NCBI GenBank assembly: GCA_017453205.1
Contig: JAFTKO010000021.1
Location: forward strand, 124,001 to 188,000
Length of the DNA stretch: 64,000 bases
DNA from: Clostridia bacterium
Lineage (GTDB): Bacteria; Bacillota; Clostridia; Oscillospirales; CAG-272
Direction of reading: 5' to 3'
In this document: positions 25,251 through 33,793 of the stretch, one piece after another
Layout of the letters: every line of letters begins with the position of its first letter
How positions within the stretch are numbered: position 1 is the first letter of the stretch
Notes under the pieces: model-generated
Database searches by the model: none
What the model was told of the DNA's origin: nothing
Seen by the model: the letters and a program-made list of their open reading frames with translations, nothing else
Made by a program: the position numbers and the translations under genes

Positions 25251-25938
25251 CACATTATTTCGGGGACTGTTCGATTCTTCCACAGCTTCGGTGATCCGTG
25301 TATCCGATTTTTTGCTCTGTATTTTTGCCGCGCTCGTCATCGGGCTGATCATGGCGCTCAGCTATATGTACCGCACGCGTTATTCCAAAAGCTTTGTGGT
25401 CACGCTGGCAACCTTGCCCGCGGTGGTGTGTGTGGTTATTATGATGGTCAACGGAAACGTCGGGACGGGCGTTGCGGTGGCGGGAGCGTTCAGTCTTGTG
25501 CGTTTCCGCTCGGTTCCCGGTACGGCAAAGGAGATCGGTATGCTCTTCCTCGCCATGGGCGCGGGGCTCATTGCGGGTATGGGCTATATCGGTTTTGCTT
25601 TTTTGTTTACGGTCGTGCTGTGTGCGGTCAATGTTCTTTACAACCGCATCAGCTTCGGCGCCAAAAAGAATGCCGCGCGGTACAAATCTTTCCGCATCAC
25701 CATTCCCGAGGATCTTGATTACACAGGCGTGTTTGAGGAGATCTTTGCCGACTACACGGTGTCCTGCGAGCTCACACGCGTCAAATCCACCAATATGGGC
25801 AGTATGTTCCGTCTTACATACGATGTTGTGCTCCGCGATCCCGCGCGTGAGAAAGAGCTGATCGACAAGCTCCGTCAAAGAAACGGCAATCTTGAGATCA
25901 CGGTTTCCAAGCAGGAGTCCGCGGATGCACAGCTTTAA
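25243..25938 (+). CDS. DUF4956 membrane protein
   Basis: A 231-residue integral membrane protein. The ATG at 25243 (MLDTLF) follows AAGGGG and overlaps the VTC stop codon, indicating coupled translation. Four hydrophobic helices are visible in the first 130 residues, around a conserved GAFSLVRFRSVPGTAKEIGMLF loop that characterises DUF4956. A soluble C-terminal domain of about 90 residues follows (FRITIPEDLDY). The family is regularly encoded beside VTC-domain proteins, so it may act as the membrane partner of that enzyme, for example as a channel or anchor; this is inference from context. Confidence 0.85.
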   Translation: MLDTLFRGLFDSSTASVIRVSDFLLCIFAALVIGLIMALSYMYRTRYSKSFVVTLATLPAVVCVVIMMVNGNVGTGVAVAGAFSLVRFRSVPGTAKEIGMLFLAMGAGLIAGMGYIGFAFLFTVVLCAVNVLYNRISFGAKKNAARYKSFRITIPEDLDYTGVFEEIFADYTVSCELTRVKSTNMGSMFRLTYDVVLRDPAREKELIDKLRQRNGNLEITVSKQESADAQL

Positions 25939-25953
25939 GTCAAGGAGGCTTTT

Positions 25954-27723
25954 ATGAAAAAAACAATTCGGTTATTTTCGCTTTTGTTGACCGCTTTTTT
26001 GCTGTTTTCCGCTTGCGGAAAAAGCAACGGACAGAGCGGCAATGATAACGGCGACGGCGTGCAGACCTCGGGTGTAGATGTCGATTTTGCCAAGAGTGAT
26101 GCCGATATGTTCAGCAACCGTGACTTTGAGGTCGGATACGACGAGGACGGCGCTGTGTTGATCGGGCTCAACGGCGACAGTGTGAGCTGTTCCTCGCCAG
26201 CGGTGACGATCAACGGTACCACCGTAACCATCACCGATGAGGGAACCTATATTCTTTCGGGAACGCTGAACGACGGTATGATCATCGTCAACGCCGAGGA
26301 TACCGACAAGCCGCAGTTGGTGCTGAACGGGGTCTCGGTCACAAGCACGACCTCTGCTCCCATCTATATCTTGGAGGCAGACAAGGTCTTTTTGACGCTG
26401 GCAGAGGATACGCAAAACACACTGTCGAGCGGGGGAAGCTTTGTTGCCATTGATGAAAACAACATTGACGCCGCGATTTTTTCCAAGCAAGATCTGACCT
26501 TAAACGGCTCGGGCAGTCTGACCGTCATCTCTCCCGCGGGGCACGGCATTGTCTCCAAAGACGATTTGGTGCTGACAAGCGGGACCTACACCGTGACCTC
26601 TGCATCTCACGCTTTAGATGCCAACGACAGCGTGCGTATTGCCAACGCCGCACTCACACTGGATGCGGGCAAGGACGGCATTCACGCCGAAAACAGTGAC
26701 GACACCTCCCTCGGGTTTGTTTATATCGCAAGCGGCGCATTGAACATCAACGCGCAAGGTGACGGTATCAGCGCGGGCTCCTATGTGCAGATTGAGGGCG
26801 GTACGTATGATATCGTTGCGGGCGGCGGTGCCGAGAATGCCTCCAAAACACACTCCGATTCCTACGGCGGGTTCCCGGGACGTCCAGGCTTCTCCTCTTC
26901 CGCATCGTCGTCTTCTTCCTCTTCTTCGGACAGCACCAGCATGAAAGCGATCAAGTCCACGGGCAGTCTGTTGGTCAACAACGGCACATTTACGGTCGAC
27001 TGCGCCGATGACGCGATCCATTCCAATACCTCGGTCGTGATCAACGGCGGCAGCTTTACGATTGCCACAGGAGATGACGGCTTTCACGCCGATGAAACAC
27101 TTTCGATTACCGGCGGAACGGTGAACATTACCGAAAGCTACGAGGGGTTGGAAGCTTTGAACGTAGAGATTTTGGGTGGTGACATCACACTGGTTGCAAG
27201 CGATGACGGGATCAACGCCGCAGGCGGCACTGATTCGAGCGGTATGGGCGGTATGCGTCCCGGAAAGGATATGTTTGGCGGCGGCTCTTCCTCCTCCAAG
27301 GGCAGTATCGTCATTTCGGGCGGTACGGTCTATATGAACGCCTCGGGCGACGGGATCGATGCCAACGGCAGCTTGACGATCTCGGGCGGTCATGTCACGG
27401 TTTGCGGACCGACCAGCGGTGATACCTCGGTTCTCGACTATGACAACAGTGCTGTGATCACGGGCGGTACCTTTATCGGTACGGGAGCCTATTCGATGGC
27501 ACAGACCTTTAGCCGCTCCGAACAGGGGGTTCTCACGCTTCGCGCGGGGACACAGTCGGCGGGAACACAGATCACCGTAGAGGACAGCGCGGGGAATATG
27601 ATCGTTTCCTGTACGCCCAAGCTTTCGTTTGCCTATATTGTTATCAGTACGTCCGATATGAAAAAGGGCGAGGAATATAAGGTGACCGTGGGAAGCTCCT
27701 CGGGAACCTTTGAGGCGGAATGA
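25954..27723 (+). CDS. Cthe_2159-like carbohydrate-binding lipoprotein (beta-helix)
   Basis: A 589-residue secreted lipoprotein; ATG after AAGGAGG, LFSACGK lipobox. The body is built of repeating beta strands with SGGT, INGGS and ADDAIHSN/GDGIDAN turns, typical of right-handed beta-helix proteins of the Cthe_2159 (carbohydrate-binding) family, whose founding member from Clostridium thermocellum binds cellulose and pectin-like polymers with calcium. A low-complexity Ser-rich stretch (SSSASSSSSSSSDSTS, near residues 311-327) and Gly-rich loops interrupt the helix. Third gene of the VTC/DUF4956 cassette, 15 bp downstream. It probably acts outside the membrane on a polysaccharide or matrix. Confidence 0.85.
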   Translation: MKKTIRLFSLLLTAFLLFSACGKSNGQSGNDNGDGVQTSGVDVDFAKSDADMFSNRDFEVGYDEDGAVLIGLNGDSVSCSSPAVTINGTTVTITDEGTYILSGTLNDGMIIVNAEDTDKPQLVLNGVSVTSTTSAPIYILEADKVFLTLAEDTQNTLSSGGSFVAIDENNIDAAIFSKQDLTLNGSGSLTVISPAGHGIVSKDDLVLTSGTYTVTSASHALDANDSVRIANAALTLDAGKDGIHAENSDDTSLGFVYIASGALNINAQGDGISAGSYVQIEGGTYDIVAGGGAENASKTHSDSYGGFPGRPGFSSSASSSSSSSSDSTSMKAIKSTGSLLVNNGTFTVDCADDAIHSNTSVVINGGSFTIATGDDGFHADETLSITGGTVNITESYEGLEALNVEILGGDITLVASDDGINAAGGTDSSGMGGMRPGKDMFGGGSSSSKGSIVISGGTVYMNASGDGIDANGSLTISGGHVTVCGPTSGDTSVLDYDNSAVITGGTFIGTGAYSMAQTFSRSEQGVLTLRAGTQSAGTQITVEDSAGNMIVSCTPKLSFAYIVISTSDMKKGEEYKVTVGSSSGTFEAE

Positions 27724-27739
27724 CGCACCAAAAACAATT

Positions 27740-27783
27740 AAAAAAGTTCGCTCAACGCACAAACGCGTTGAGCGAACTTTTTT
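27740..27783. terminator. Bidirectional terminator, Cthe_2159-like gene / GH29
   Basis: A 19-bp perfect stem (AAAAAAGTTCGCTCAACGC and complement) with a 6-nt loop, flanked by A-run and T-run, lies between convergent genes; the last two bases overlap the GH29 stop codon. Confidence 0.85.
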
Positions 27784-29113
27784 AATTGGCGGGTGTTTCT
27801 TTGAGGAATATCTCGACCACGGGATCGGTCAATTGAAAAACGATGCCCGGCAAGTGCAACGTCAGATAAGTCCCGAGATAAGCTCCCGTTGCATCGTAAA
27901 AAGAGGTGCTTTCATTCCACTTCAACTCACTGCCGTCATACAGGAGCTGTGCGTAGTCGATCTTCCCTCCCAAGCCGCCGATCGAAAGCGTGCTGTGCGG
28001 ATAGTCCACCAAATGGAGGTACAATCGCTTGCCATCCTCGCTTTGTGTCAAGTATACCCCATTTGGCACCTCAAACCCGGGCTCTGCCATGGTACAGCCG
28101 TAGATCGAGCGCGCGTTGTACTTCATCCAATCGGCGTAAGCCCCCAGCGCTGCATCGGCGCGGCTGTCAAAGTTTCCGCGCGCGGTCGGACCGACATTCA
28201 TGATCAGATTTCCTCCGCTTGCCACGGTGCGGATGAGCATATCGATCAGCATTTTTGGCGTTTTCCAAGAGGTCTCGTCGCGGTAGTAGCCCCATGAGCC
28301 CGAAAAGGTTTGGCAGGTCTCCCATGTCAAATATTCGCCCGTTTCTTGATCACGTACACGCAGTTCGGGGTGGTTTTGCTCGGGCGTGACCAGATCCTGC
28401 GGGATCTGCGTGCGGTCGTTGACAATGATGTCGGGTGCCAATGAACGCACCAATGCAATCAGCTTTTCCGCCTCCCACTGGTCCTTTCCCTTTCCTCCGC
28501 CAAACTGCATCCACTCCGGCGGATTTTCCAAGGGGGGATAGGAGAAGTCAAACCAAAGAATGTCGATCTTTCCGTAATTCGTCAACAATTCGGTGATCTG
28601 ATCACGCATATATTGGGCGTACTTTTTCATATCGCGTCCGCAGTCGAGCTCGGCGGCGTTTTCGTCCTTTCTGCGCGGGTGTAGCTTGTCGATCGGAAAA
28701 TCGGGGTGGTGCCAATCGATGAGCGAGTAATAAAATCCGACCTTCAGTCCCTCGGCGCGAAACGCGTCCGTGTATTCTTTGACCAGGTCCCTTCCGCAAG
28801 GCGTGTTGGTGGATTTGTAATCGGTGTATTGGGAATCGAACAGGCAAAAGCCCTCATGGTGCTTGGTGGTCAGTACGGCGTATTTCATGCCCGCCTCTTT
28901 TGCCTTTCTTGCCCACTCCTTGGCATCCAACAGGTCGGGATCGAAATGATCGAAATACTGCCGGTATTTTTCCTCCGGGATAAACTCGCGCGTTTTGATC
29001 CACTCATGGCGTGCGGGCAGAGAGTACAGCCCAAAATGGATAAACATGCCAAAACGGTCGTGTACAAACCACGAGGTGTCCCCGGGCGTCTTTTTGCGAA
29101 TGTAAGAGCTCAT
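27782..29113 (-). CDS. GH29 alpha-L-fucosidase
   Basis: A 443-residue glycoside hydrolase with no signal peptide, so cytoplasmic. The start is the ATG of MSSYIRKK after AAAGGAAAG; the ORF extends further up without support. Family 29 hallmarks: WFVHDRFGMFIHFGLYS, LTTKHHEGFCLF (85-89 HHEGF), DWHHPDF and the nucleophile in ILWFDFSYP (Asp189). These retaining enzymes release alpha-L-fucose from host glycans or plant polymers. Divergent from the AraC regulator across 124 bp and close to a GH31 gene, which suggests a small scavenging locus for host or plant oligosaccharides taken up intact. Confidence 0.9.
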   Translation of the reverse strand: MSSYIRKKTPGDTSWFVHDRFGMFIHFGLYSLPARHEWIKTREFIPEEKYRQYFDHFDPDLLDAKEWARKAKEAGMKYAVLTTKHHEGFCLFDSQYTDYKSTNTPCGRDLVKEYTDAFRAEGLKVGFYYSLIDWHHPDFPIDKLHPRRKDENAAELDCGRDMKKYAQYMRDQITELLTNYGKIDILWFDFSYPPLENPPEWMQFGGGKGKDQWEAEKLIALVRSLAPDIIVNDRTQIPQDLVTPEQNHPELRVRDQETGEYLTWETCQTFSGSWGYYRDETSWKTPKMLIDMLIRTVASGGNLIMNVGPTARGNFDSRADAALGAYADWMKYNARSIYGCTMAEPGFEVPNGVYLTQSEDGKRLYLHLVDYPHSTLSIGGLGGKIDYAQLLYDGSELKWNESTSFYDATGAYLGTYLTLHLPGIVFQLTDPVVEIFLKETPAN

Positions 29114-29149
29114 TTTTTCTTTCCTTTCGGGATCTTTCCGTAAATTTTT

Positions 29150-29164
29150 TGTCAAGTCTTGACA
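29150..29164. promoter_or_regulatory. 15-bp palindrome, candidate operator of the GH29/AraC divergent region
   Basis: TGTCAAGTCTTGACA is a perfect inverted repeat with a one-base centre. Its right half is the -35 of the AraC promoter, so a bound protein would block that promoter; GH29 diverges from the same spacer. Autoregulation by the AraC protein is an inference. Confidence 0.4.
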
Positions 29165-29187
29165 TCGACACCATTTTACCATATAAT
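29159..29187 (+). promoter_or_regulatory. Perfect-consensus promoter for the AraC-family regulator
   Basis: TTGACA (29159-29164), 17-bp spacer, TATAAT (29182-29187), about 50 bp before the ATG at 29238. Confidence 0.85.
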
Positions 29188-29237
29188 AGAGGGGAAGTCC
29201 ATGGCTTTTTATTTGCAAAATATGGAGATTTGTATCA

Positions 29238-30068
29238 ATGAAGATCGTGAAAAAAGAAGAATTGCTTTATATTGAACGGCGCATTCGCATGGAGATCGGA
29301 GAAATCAGCTATGGATATTTGGATCCGAAGTGGAGCTTCCGTCATTTGCGAGCCGCCTTTACGCGCGTTTATTTTCCGCTTGAGGGGACGGGGGTTTTGA
29401 GCTTTGGAGATCGGACCATAGAGCTGATTCCGGGCAACATTTACGTCGTCCCCGCAGGGCTGGATTTTTCCTGTGCCTGTCCCGCGCGGCTTGACAAAAT
29501 TTATGTGCATTTGACGCTGACGCACCCCGACGGATGCGATGTTTTTTCGGGGATAGAGTCCTGTCTGATCTTAAAGAATTGCGCCGACATCACGCAAAAA
29601 TTTGATGCTCTTTGCCAAAAGCGCGATGTACGGTCGGTGCTCAAGCTCAAGCTCCTGCTTTATGATATTCTCTGCCGTGCGCTGTCACTCACTGCCCCGA
29701 CCGATTCCGAGATCAAGGTGTATTCCGAATGTACCAAAGCCGCGCTTGCCTACATTGACAAGCATTTGCGTGCGGGTTTGCATATTCAAGAGATTGCCGA
29801 CGCGCTGTTTGTCTCCAAGCAGGGATTGCAAAAGGCTTTCAAAGCCGATCTTGACAAGCCGCTCGGCGGTTACATTGACGGTTGCCTAATGGCACGCGCC
29901 GAGCTTTTGTTGCTTGACCGTGCCCTCTCGGTTAAGGATGTCGGTGACCGACTGGGCTTTTGCGATCAGTTTTATTTTTCCCGTAAGTTTTCTCAAACAC
30001 ACGGTATCAGCCCCCGACAGTTCCGTCGGATTCATCAGGTGTTTGCCGATGAGACTATTGTTTGTTAG
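29238..30068 (+). CDS. AraC-family transcriptional regulator (glycoside locus)
   Basis: A 276-residue regulator; the ATG lies 10 bases after GGAGA. The N-terminal half is a cupin-like ligand-binding domain (VYFPLEGTGVLSFGD, IELIPGNIYVVPAG). The C-terminal 100 residues carry two helix-turn-helix motifs (LHIQEIADALFVSKQGLQKAF; VKDVGDRLGFCDQFYFSRKF) and the HGISPRQFRR tail typical of AraC/XylS. It sits between divergent GH29 and co-directional GH31 and probably controls them in response to a sugar. The first of the GTTAGC-N4-GCTAAC dyads overlaps its stop codon. Confidence 0.85.
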   Translation: MKIVKKEELLYIERRIRMEIGEISYGYLDPKWSFRHLRAAFTRVYFPLEGTGVLSFGDRTIELIPGNIYVVPAGLDFSCACPARLDKIYVHLTLTHPDGCDVFSGIESCLILKNCADITQKFDALCQKRDVRSVLKLKLLLYDILCRALSLTAPTDSEIKVYSECTKAALAYIDKHLRAGLHIQEIADALFVSKQGLQKAFKADLDKPLGGYIDGCLMARAELLLLDRALSVKDVGDRLGFCDQFYFSRKFSQTHGISPRQFRRIHQVFADETIVC

Positions 30069-30079
30069 CAATCGCTAAC
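30064..30079. repeat. GTTAGC-N4-GCTAAC dyad, copy 1
   Basis: GTTAGCAATCGCTAAC, followed by CGTT, overlapping the stop codon of the AraC gene. Same arms and same 4-base centre length as copies at 30108 and 48396. Confidence 0.6.
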
Positions 30080-30107
30080 CGTTTGCGCTTGTCTTTGCCA
30101 TTCACTG

Positions 30108-30123
30108 GTTAGCTTGTGCTAAC
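30108..30123. repeat. GTTAGC-N4-GCTAAC dyad, copy 2
   Basis: GTTAGCTTGTGCTAAC, centred 44 bp (about four helical turns) from copy 1, followed after TTGCGCG by a seven-T run. It could be an operator pair with copy 1 or part of a weak terminator. Confidence 0.55.
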
Positions 30124-30187
30124 TTGCGCGTTTTTTTGTATTTTTCTCGGATAAACTTTACCAAATCAAAGGTGTTTTGAAAATTCC

Positions 30188-30216
30188 TTGACTTTAAAAT
30201 ATAAATATGATATGAT
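30188..30216 (+). promoter_or_regulatory. Sigma-A promoter for the GH31 gene
   Basis: TTGACT (30188-30193), 17-bp spacer, TATGAT (30211-30216), about 60 bp upstream of the start codon. The dyads at 30064-30123 lie 65-125 bp upstream, in an activator-like position. Confidence 0.75.
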
Positions 30217-30278
30217 AAAGTTATAAAAATAACGGAATGTTGATGATAGCATGATTTAGGGAAACGGAGGAATTTGCA

Positions 30279-32678
30279 ATGTCAAACAGCGAGAACAGCA
30301 GTCATTGGATCAAGCTTGACGGCGGCAGATGCAACGAAAAATGTATTGTACAGGGCGAACACTATCGCTTTAGTGTGCTTAGCAGTATGCTCATTCGCTT
30401 GGAGTACAGCGAGGACGGCATTTTTGAGGACCGCCCGTCACAGGTTGTGCTCCACCGCGATTTTGAGGTCCCCGAATTTTGTGTGCGTGAAAGCGACGCG
30501 TATCTTGAAATTTTTACCGAGGATTTTCACCTTGTTTACAACCGCGGCGAATTTACACCCGACAACCTCTATATTGATGCCAAAAACGGCTACACCAACT
30601 ACGGTGCGCGTTGGCGCTTTGGCGAGGTGCAATACGGCAACCCTCCCAGACACCACAATCTGTTGGGTACGGCGCGGACGTTGGATAAGATGGACGGTGC
30701 CGTACCCATGGAGCACGGGTTGATCGATTCGAGCGGACGCACCTTTATCGACGACAGCAACACCATGCTCTTTGACGAGAACGGTTGGTTGACACCGAGA
30801 AGGAAAGGAACCCTTGATGTTTATTTCTTCTCCTACGGGCATCGTTATTTTGATGCGCTCCGCGAGTATTACAAGCTTACGGGAATGCCTCCCATGCTTC
30901 CTCGCTATGCCTACGGCAACTGGTGGAGCCGCTATCATGATTACACCGACGAGGAGTATACGGCTTTGGTGGAGCGTTTTCGCGCGGAGGATCTTCCTTT
31001 CTCCGTGGCAGTGTTGGATATGGACTGGCATATCACCAAGGTTGATCCCAAATACGGCAAGGGGTGGACGGGCTTTACGTGGAACCGCGAGCTCTTTCCC
31101 GATCCCGAGGGCTTTTTGAAGCGTCTGCATGAAAAGGACCTGCACACCTCACTCAATCTCCACCCCGCCGACGGTGTGCAAGCCTTTGAGGACGCCTATG
31201 AGGGCATCGCCAAGGAAATGGGTGTGGATATTGAAAACGAGCATCCCGTCCGTTTTGATTTTACCGATCCCAAATTTATCGACGCATATTTCAAATACCT
31301 TATCCACCCTCTTGAGGATGACGGCGCCGACATTTGGTGGATCGACTGGCAACAAGGAAAATGCTCGGGGATCAAGGGCTTGGATCCTCTGTGGCTGCTC
31401 AACCACTTCCATTATCACGACAGCTGTCGAAACGGCAAGCGCGGGATTATCCTTTCCCGCTATTCGGGCTGGGGCAGCCAGCGTTATCCGCTCGGCTTTT
31501 CGGGCGATACCGTTGCGACCTGGGCGTCCCTTGACTTCCAGCCCTACTTTACGGCGACCGCAGTCAATGTCGGTTACCCTTGGTGGAGCCACGATATCGG
31601 CGGCTTTACGAGAGGTCTGGGCAGTAAAGAGCTGCTCATTCGTTGGATCCAGTTTGGCGTGTTCTCGCCTGTGATGCGTCTGCATTCCAGCAGTAACCCC
31701 TATTGCTTGAAGGAGCCTTGGCTGTTCGACGGCATCCATTACGATACCATCAAAAAATATTTGCAGCTGCGCTACGAGCTCATCCCCTACCTTTACACCA
31801 TGGGCTATCGTTGCCATACCGACGGTGTTCCTCCGTTTTATCCCATTTACTACGCGTATCCCGACGCGCCCAAGGCATATGAGGTGCGCAACCAGTTTTT
31901 CTTTGGCAGTGAGCTGATGGTCTGTCCCATCACAAGTCCTGCCGACAAGGAGACGGAACGCGGCGCGGTCAAGGTTTGGCTCCCCGAGGGGCTTTGGACC
32001 GACTTCTTTACGGGACACACCTACCGCGGGGGACACAGTGTGACGCTCAACCGCCGCTTGACCGAACAGGCGGTGCTTGCCAAAGCGGGCGCCATCGTTC
32101 CCATGGCGGTGCGAAAAGAAAACGAAACGGCAAACCCCGAGGGCTTCCGTGTGATGGTGTTCCCCGGAGACGACGGTGCATTTACGCTCTTTGAGGACAG
32201 TGGGGAGGGCTACGAGTTCCGCAACGGTAAGCAAGTCGCAACCACTTTTACGCTGACATCGTGCGAGGATGGTATGCGCTTTGCGATCCATGCCGAGGGA
32301 GATATGAGCCTAATCCCGGAGAAGCGTACTTATGAGATCTGCTTCCGCGGCTTTGAGCCCTTTGAAATTAAGACCGCGCTTGACGCTAAGGTCTCCTATG
32401 ATCAAGAGACACGCACTCTTTCGGTCAAGCTTCTGTCCATTGCTGTCTCCGAAGATATTACCGTTCTTCTGTGCAACCCCGTCGCCGACACCCACAAGGA
32501 CGCCTATGAGCGTGTGCGCGATTTTCTCATTCACTCCGAGATCCCCGTGTTGACGCGCAATCAGATCGACACTGTTTGCCGTGAACCTGTCTCAATGGGC
32601 GAAATGATCCAGTCCCTTGCCGCCCTCGAGCTCTCCCGTCCCATCTTTGACGCCGTTTGTGAAATCATGTTTTCATAA
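30279..32678 (+). CDS. GH31 alpha-glycosidase
   Basis: A 799-residue retaining alpha-glycosidase; ATG after CGGAGGA. No signal peptide, so intracellular. An N-terminal galactose-mutarotase-like beta domain precedes the (beta/alpha)8 barrel with LPRYAYGNWWSRYHDY, VLDMDWH, catalytic nucleophile Asp356 in DIWWIDWQQG and acid/base Asp410 in GFSGDT. C-terminal beta domains follow. The WIDWQQG form of the nucleophile motif differs from the WIDMNE form of common alpha-glucosidases, so the preferred substrate may be another alpha-linked sugar. About 100 extra residues after the usual beta domains are unassigned. Co-located with GH29 and an AraC regulator. Confidence 0.9.
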   Translation: MSNSENSSHWIKLDGGRCNEKCIVQGEHYRFSVLSSMLIRLEYSEDGIFEDRPSQVVLHRDFEVPEFCVRESDAYLEIFTEDFHLVYNRGEFTPDNLYIDAKNGYTNYGARWRFGEVQYGNPPRHHNLLGTARTLDKMDGAVPMEHGLIDSSGRTFIDDSNTMLFDENGWLTPRRKGTLDVYFFSYGHRYFDALREYYKLTGMPPMLPRYAYGNWWSRYHDYTDEEYTALVERFRAEDLPFSVAVLDMDWHITKVDPKYGKGWTGFTWNRELFPDPEGFLKRLHEKDLHTSLNLHPADGVQAFEDAYEGIAKEMGVDIENEHPVRFDFTDPKFIDAYFKYLIHPLEDDGADIWWIDWQQGKCSGIKGLDPLWLLNHFHYHDSCRNGKRGIILSRYSGWGSQRYPLGFSGDTVATWASLDFQPYFTATAVNVGYPWWSHDIGGFTRGLGSKELLIRWIQFGVFSPVMRLHSSSNPYCLKEPWLFDGIHYDTIKKYLQLRYELIPYLYTMGYRCHTDGVPPFYPIYYAYPDAPKAYEVRNQFFFGSELMVCPITSPADKETERGAVKVWLPEGLWTDFFTGHTYRGGHSVTLNRRLTEQAVLAKAGAIVPMAVRKENETANPEGFRVMVFPGDDGAFTLFEDSGEGYEFRNGKQVATTFTLTSCEDGMRFAIHAEGDMSLIPEKRTYEICFRGFEPFEIKTALDAKVSYDQETRTLSVKLLSIAVSEDITVLLCNPVADTHKDAYERVRDFLIHSEIPVLTRNQIDTVCREPVSMGEMIQSLAALELSRPIFDAVCEIMFS

Positions 32679-32702
32679 GCAAACGCTCTTAAAAGGCATG
32701 GA

Positions 32703-33665
32703 TCATTCCAAAAACAAGCACAGACGCGCGGTGCTTCCCAAAGCATGCAAGAACGTCGGTGACATGGCAGGGGCAAGGTTGGCTTGCAGTGTAAGGGCAC
32801 CGTCCTCCGCCGTGATCTCAAAGTCTTGAAACGCGGAATGACACAAAAAAGAAAAGTCTTTTTCGAGTGCGGTTACCTTATTTGTTTGATGTTTTTCGCG
32901 GTTTGCTCTTGGCATCTCGAGGCTGTCGGAAAACAATAAGCGACAACGGAAGATGCGTGCGGGAGCGTGTGTTCCCGTTCCCTCGGCGACCACGGGATGG
33001 CTTTGATTACGCAATGCCAATAGACCGCAAAACAAAAACGCGGTCAGCCGTGCCGTGTCACAAGGCAAAAGTGCGGGAAACTCCACGGGCAAGGATGTGC
33101 AATCGGCTTGACAGCCTACCAGCCGAGCGATCAGCGCCGCGCGGGTGAGCAATCCAATGTCCGCAGATGGCGAAAGGATGCCTTTGAGATAATAAAAGAT
33201 TTCGTCCAAATGATCGAGAACCTCATCCAAAGGATGTATCACGGCTTGTGAGGTTTCGGCGGGGAATGGCGAGATCGCAAAATCTCTTTGACCGATCAAA
33301 GCCAAGGCTTGTATCAGCGCACCGCGCGGTTCGGGGAGAAGCACGGCAAGCAAAAGCCCTGCGGGGGTTAGCCAATCGGCAAACACAAGAAGCTCGCCCG
33401 CCTTGCTGTGCAACAAAATGCGCTGCTCTGTTTGGAGCGCGTTTTGAAGGAACTTTTGTTCGCCGCGATCGATCCCGTAAGCGCGGAAAAGGCTTTCTTT
33501 CTTTTGCGCCGTCCCTCGGCAAACCAATAAACGGTAACCGTCTGCGGGATCGATCACAGCGATCTCCTCACGGCAGACACGCGCCGACAAACGGTGCTTG
33601 TCTCGTAAAAATAAAGTCTCCGGAAGATAGCTTTCAATTTGTAAAGGGATATCCGAGCGGTACAT
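32703..33665 (-). CDS. Hypothetical protein
   Basis: A 320-residue ORF with a well-placed ATG (MYRSDIPLQIES) about nine bases after AAAAGGAG; the reading frame extends further upstream but without support. No recognised family. It has no signal peptide or clear membrane helix, though the segment around residues 90-125 is hydrophobic (LLVFADWLTPAGLLLAVLLPEP) and 120-230 is rich in Leu and Ala. It lies downstream of ddh on the same strand, separated by a hairpin at 33701-33726. Convergent with GH31, 24 bp away. Function unknown. Confidence 0.6.
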   Translation of the reverse strand: MYRSDIPLQIESYLPETLFLRDKHRLSARVCREEIAVIDPADGYRLLVCRGTAQKKESLFRAYGIDRGEQKFLQNALQTEQRILLHSKAGELLVFADWLTPAGLLLAVLLPEPRGALIQALALIGQRDFAISPFPAETSQAVIHPLDEVLDHLDEIFYYLKGILSPSADIGLLTRAALIARLVGCQADCTSLPVEFPALLPCDTARLTAFLFCGLLALRNQSHPVVAEGTGTHAPARIFRCRLLFSDSLEMPRANREKHQTNKVTALEKDFSFLCHSAFQDFEITAEDGALTLQANLAPAMSPTFLHALGSTARLCLFLE

Positions 33666-33700
33666 AAAATGAAACTCCTTTTTTGTAATATGAAATACAG

Positions 33701-33726
33701 AAGCCTCCCCGCAACAAGGGAGGCTT
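33701..33726 (-). terminator. Hairpin downstream of ddh, possible terminator
   Basis: AAGCCTCCC pairs with GGGAGGCTT around an 8-nt loop, 68 bp after the ddh stop. The minus-strand T-run is weak, so read-through into the hypothetical gene is possible. Confidence 0.55.
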
Positions 33727-33793
33727 TCATTATACCAAGATGAATTCCCATTCTGAAAAAATCTTGAAAGAATGCGGAAAAAATCCCGATTGC

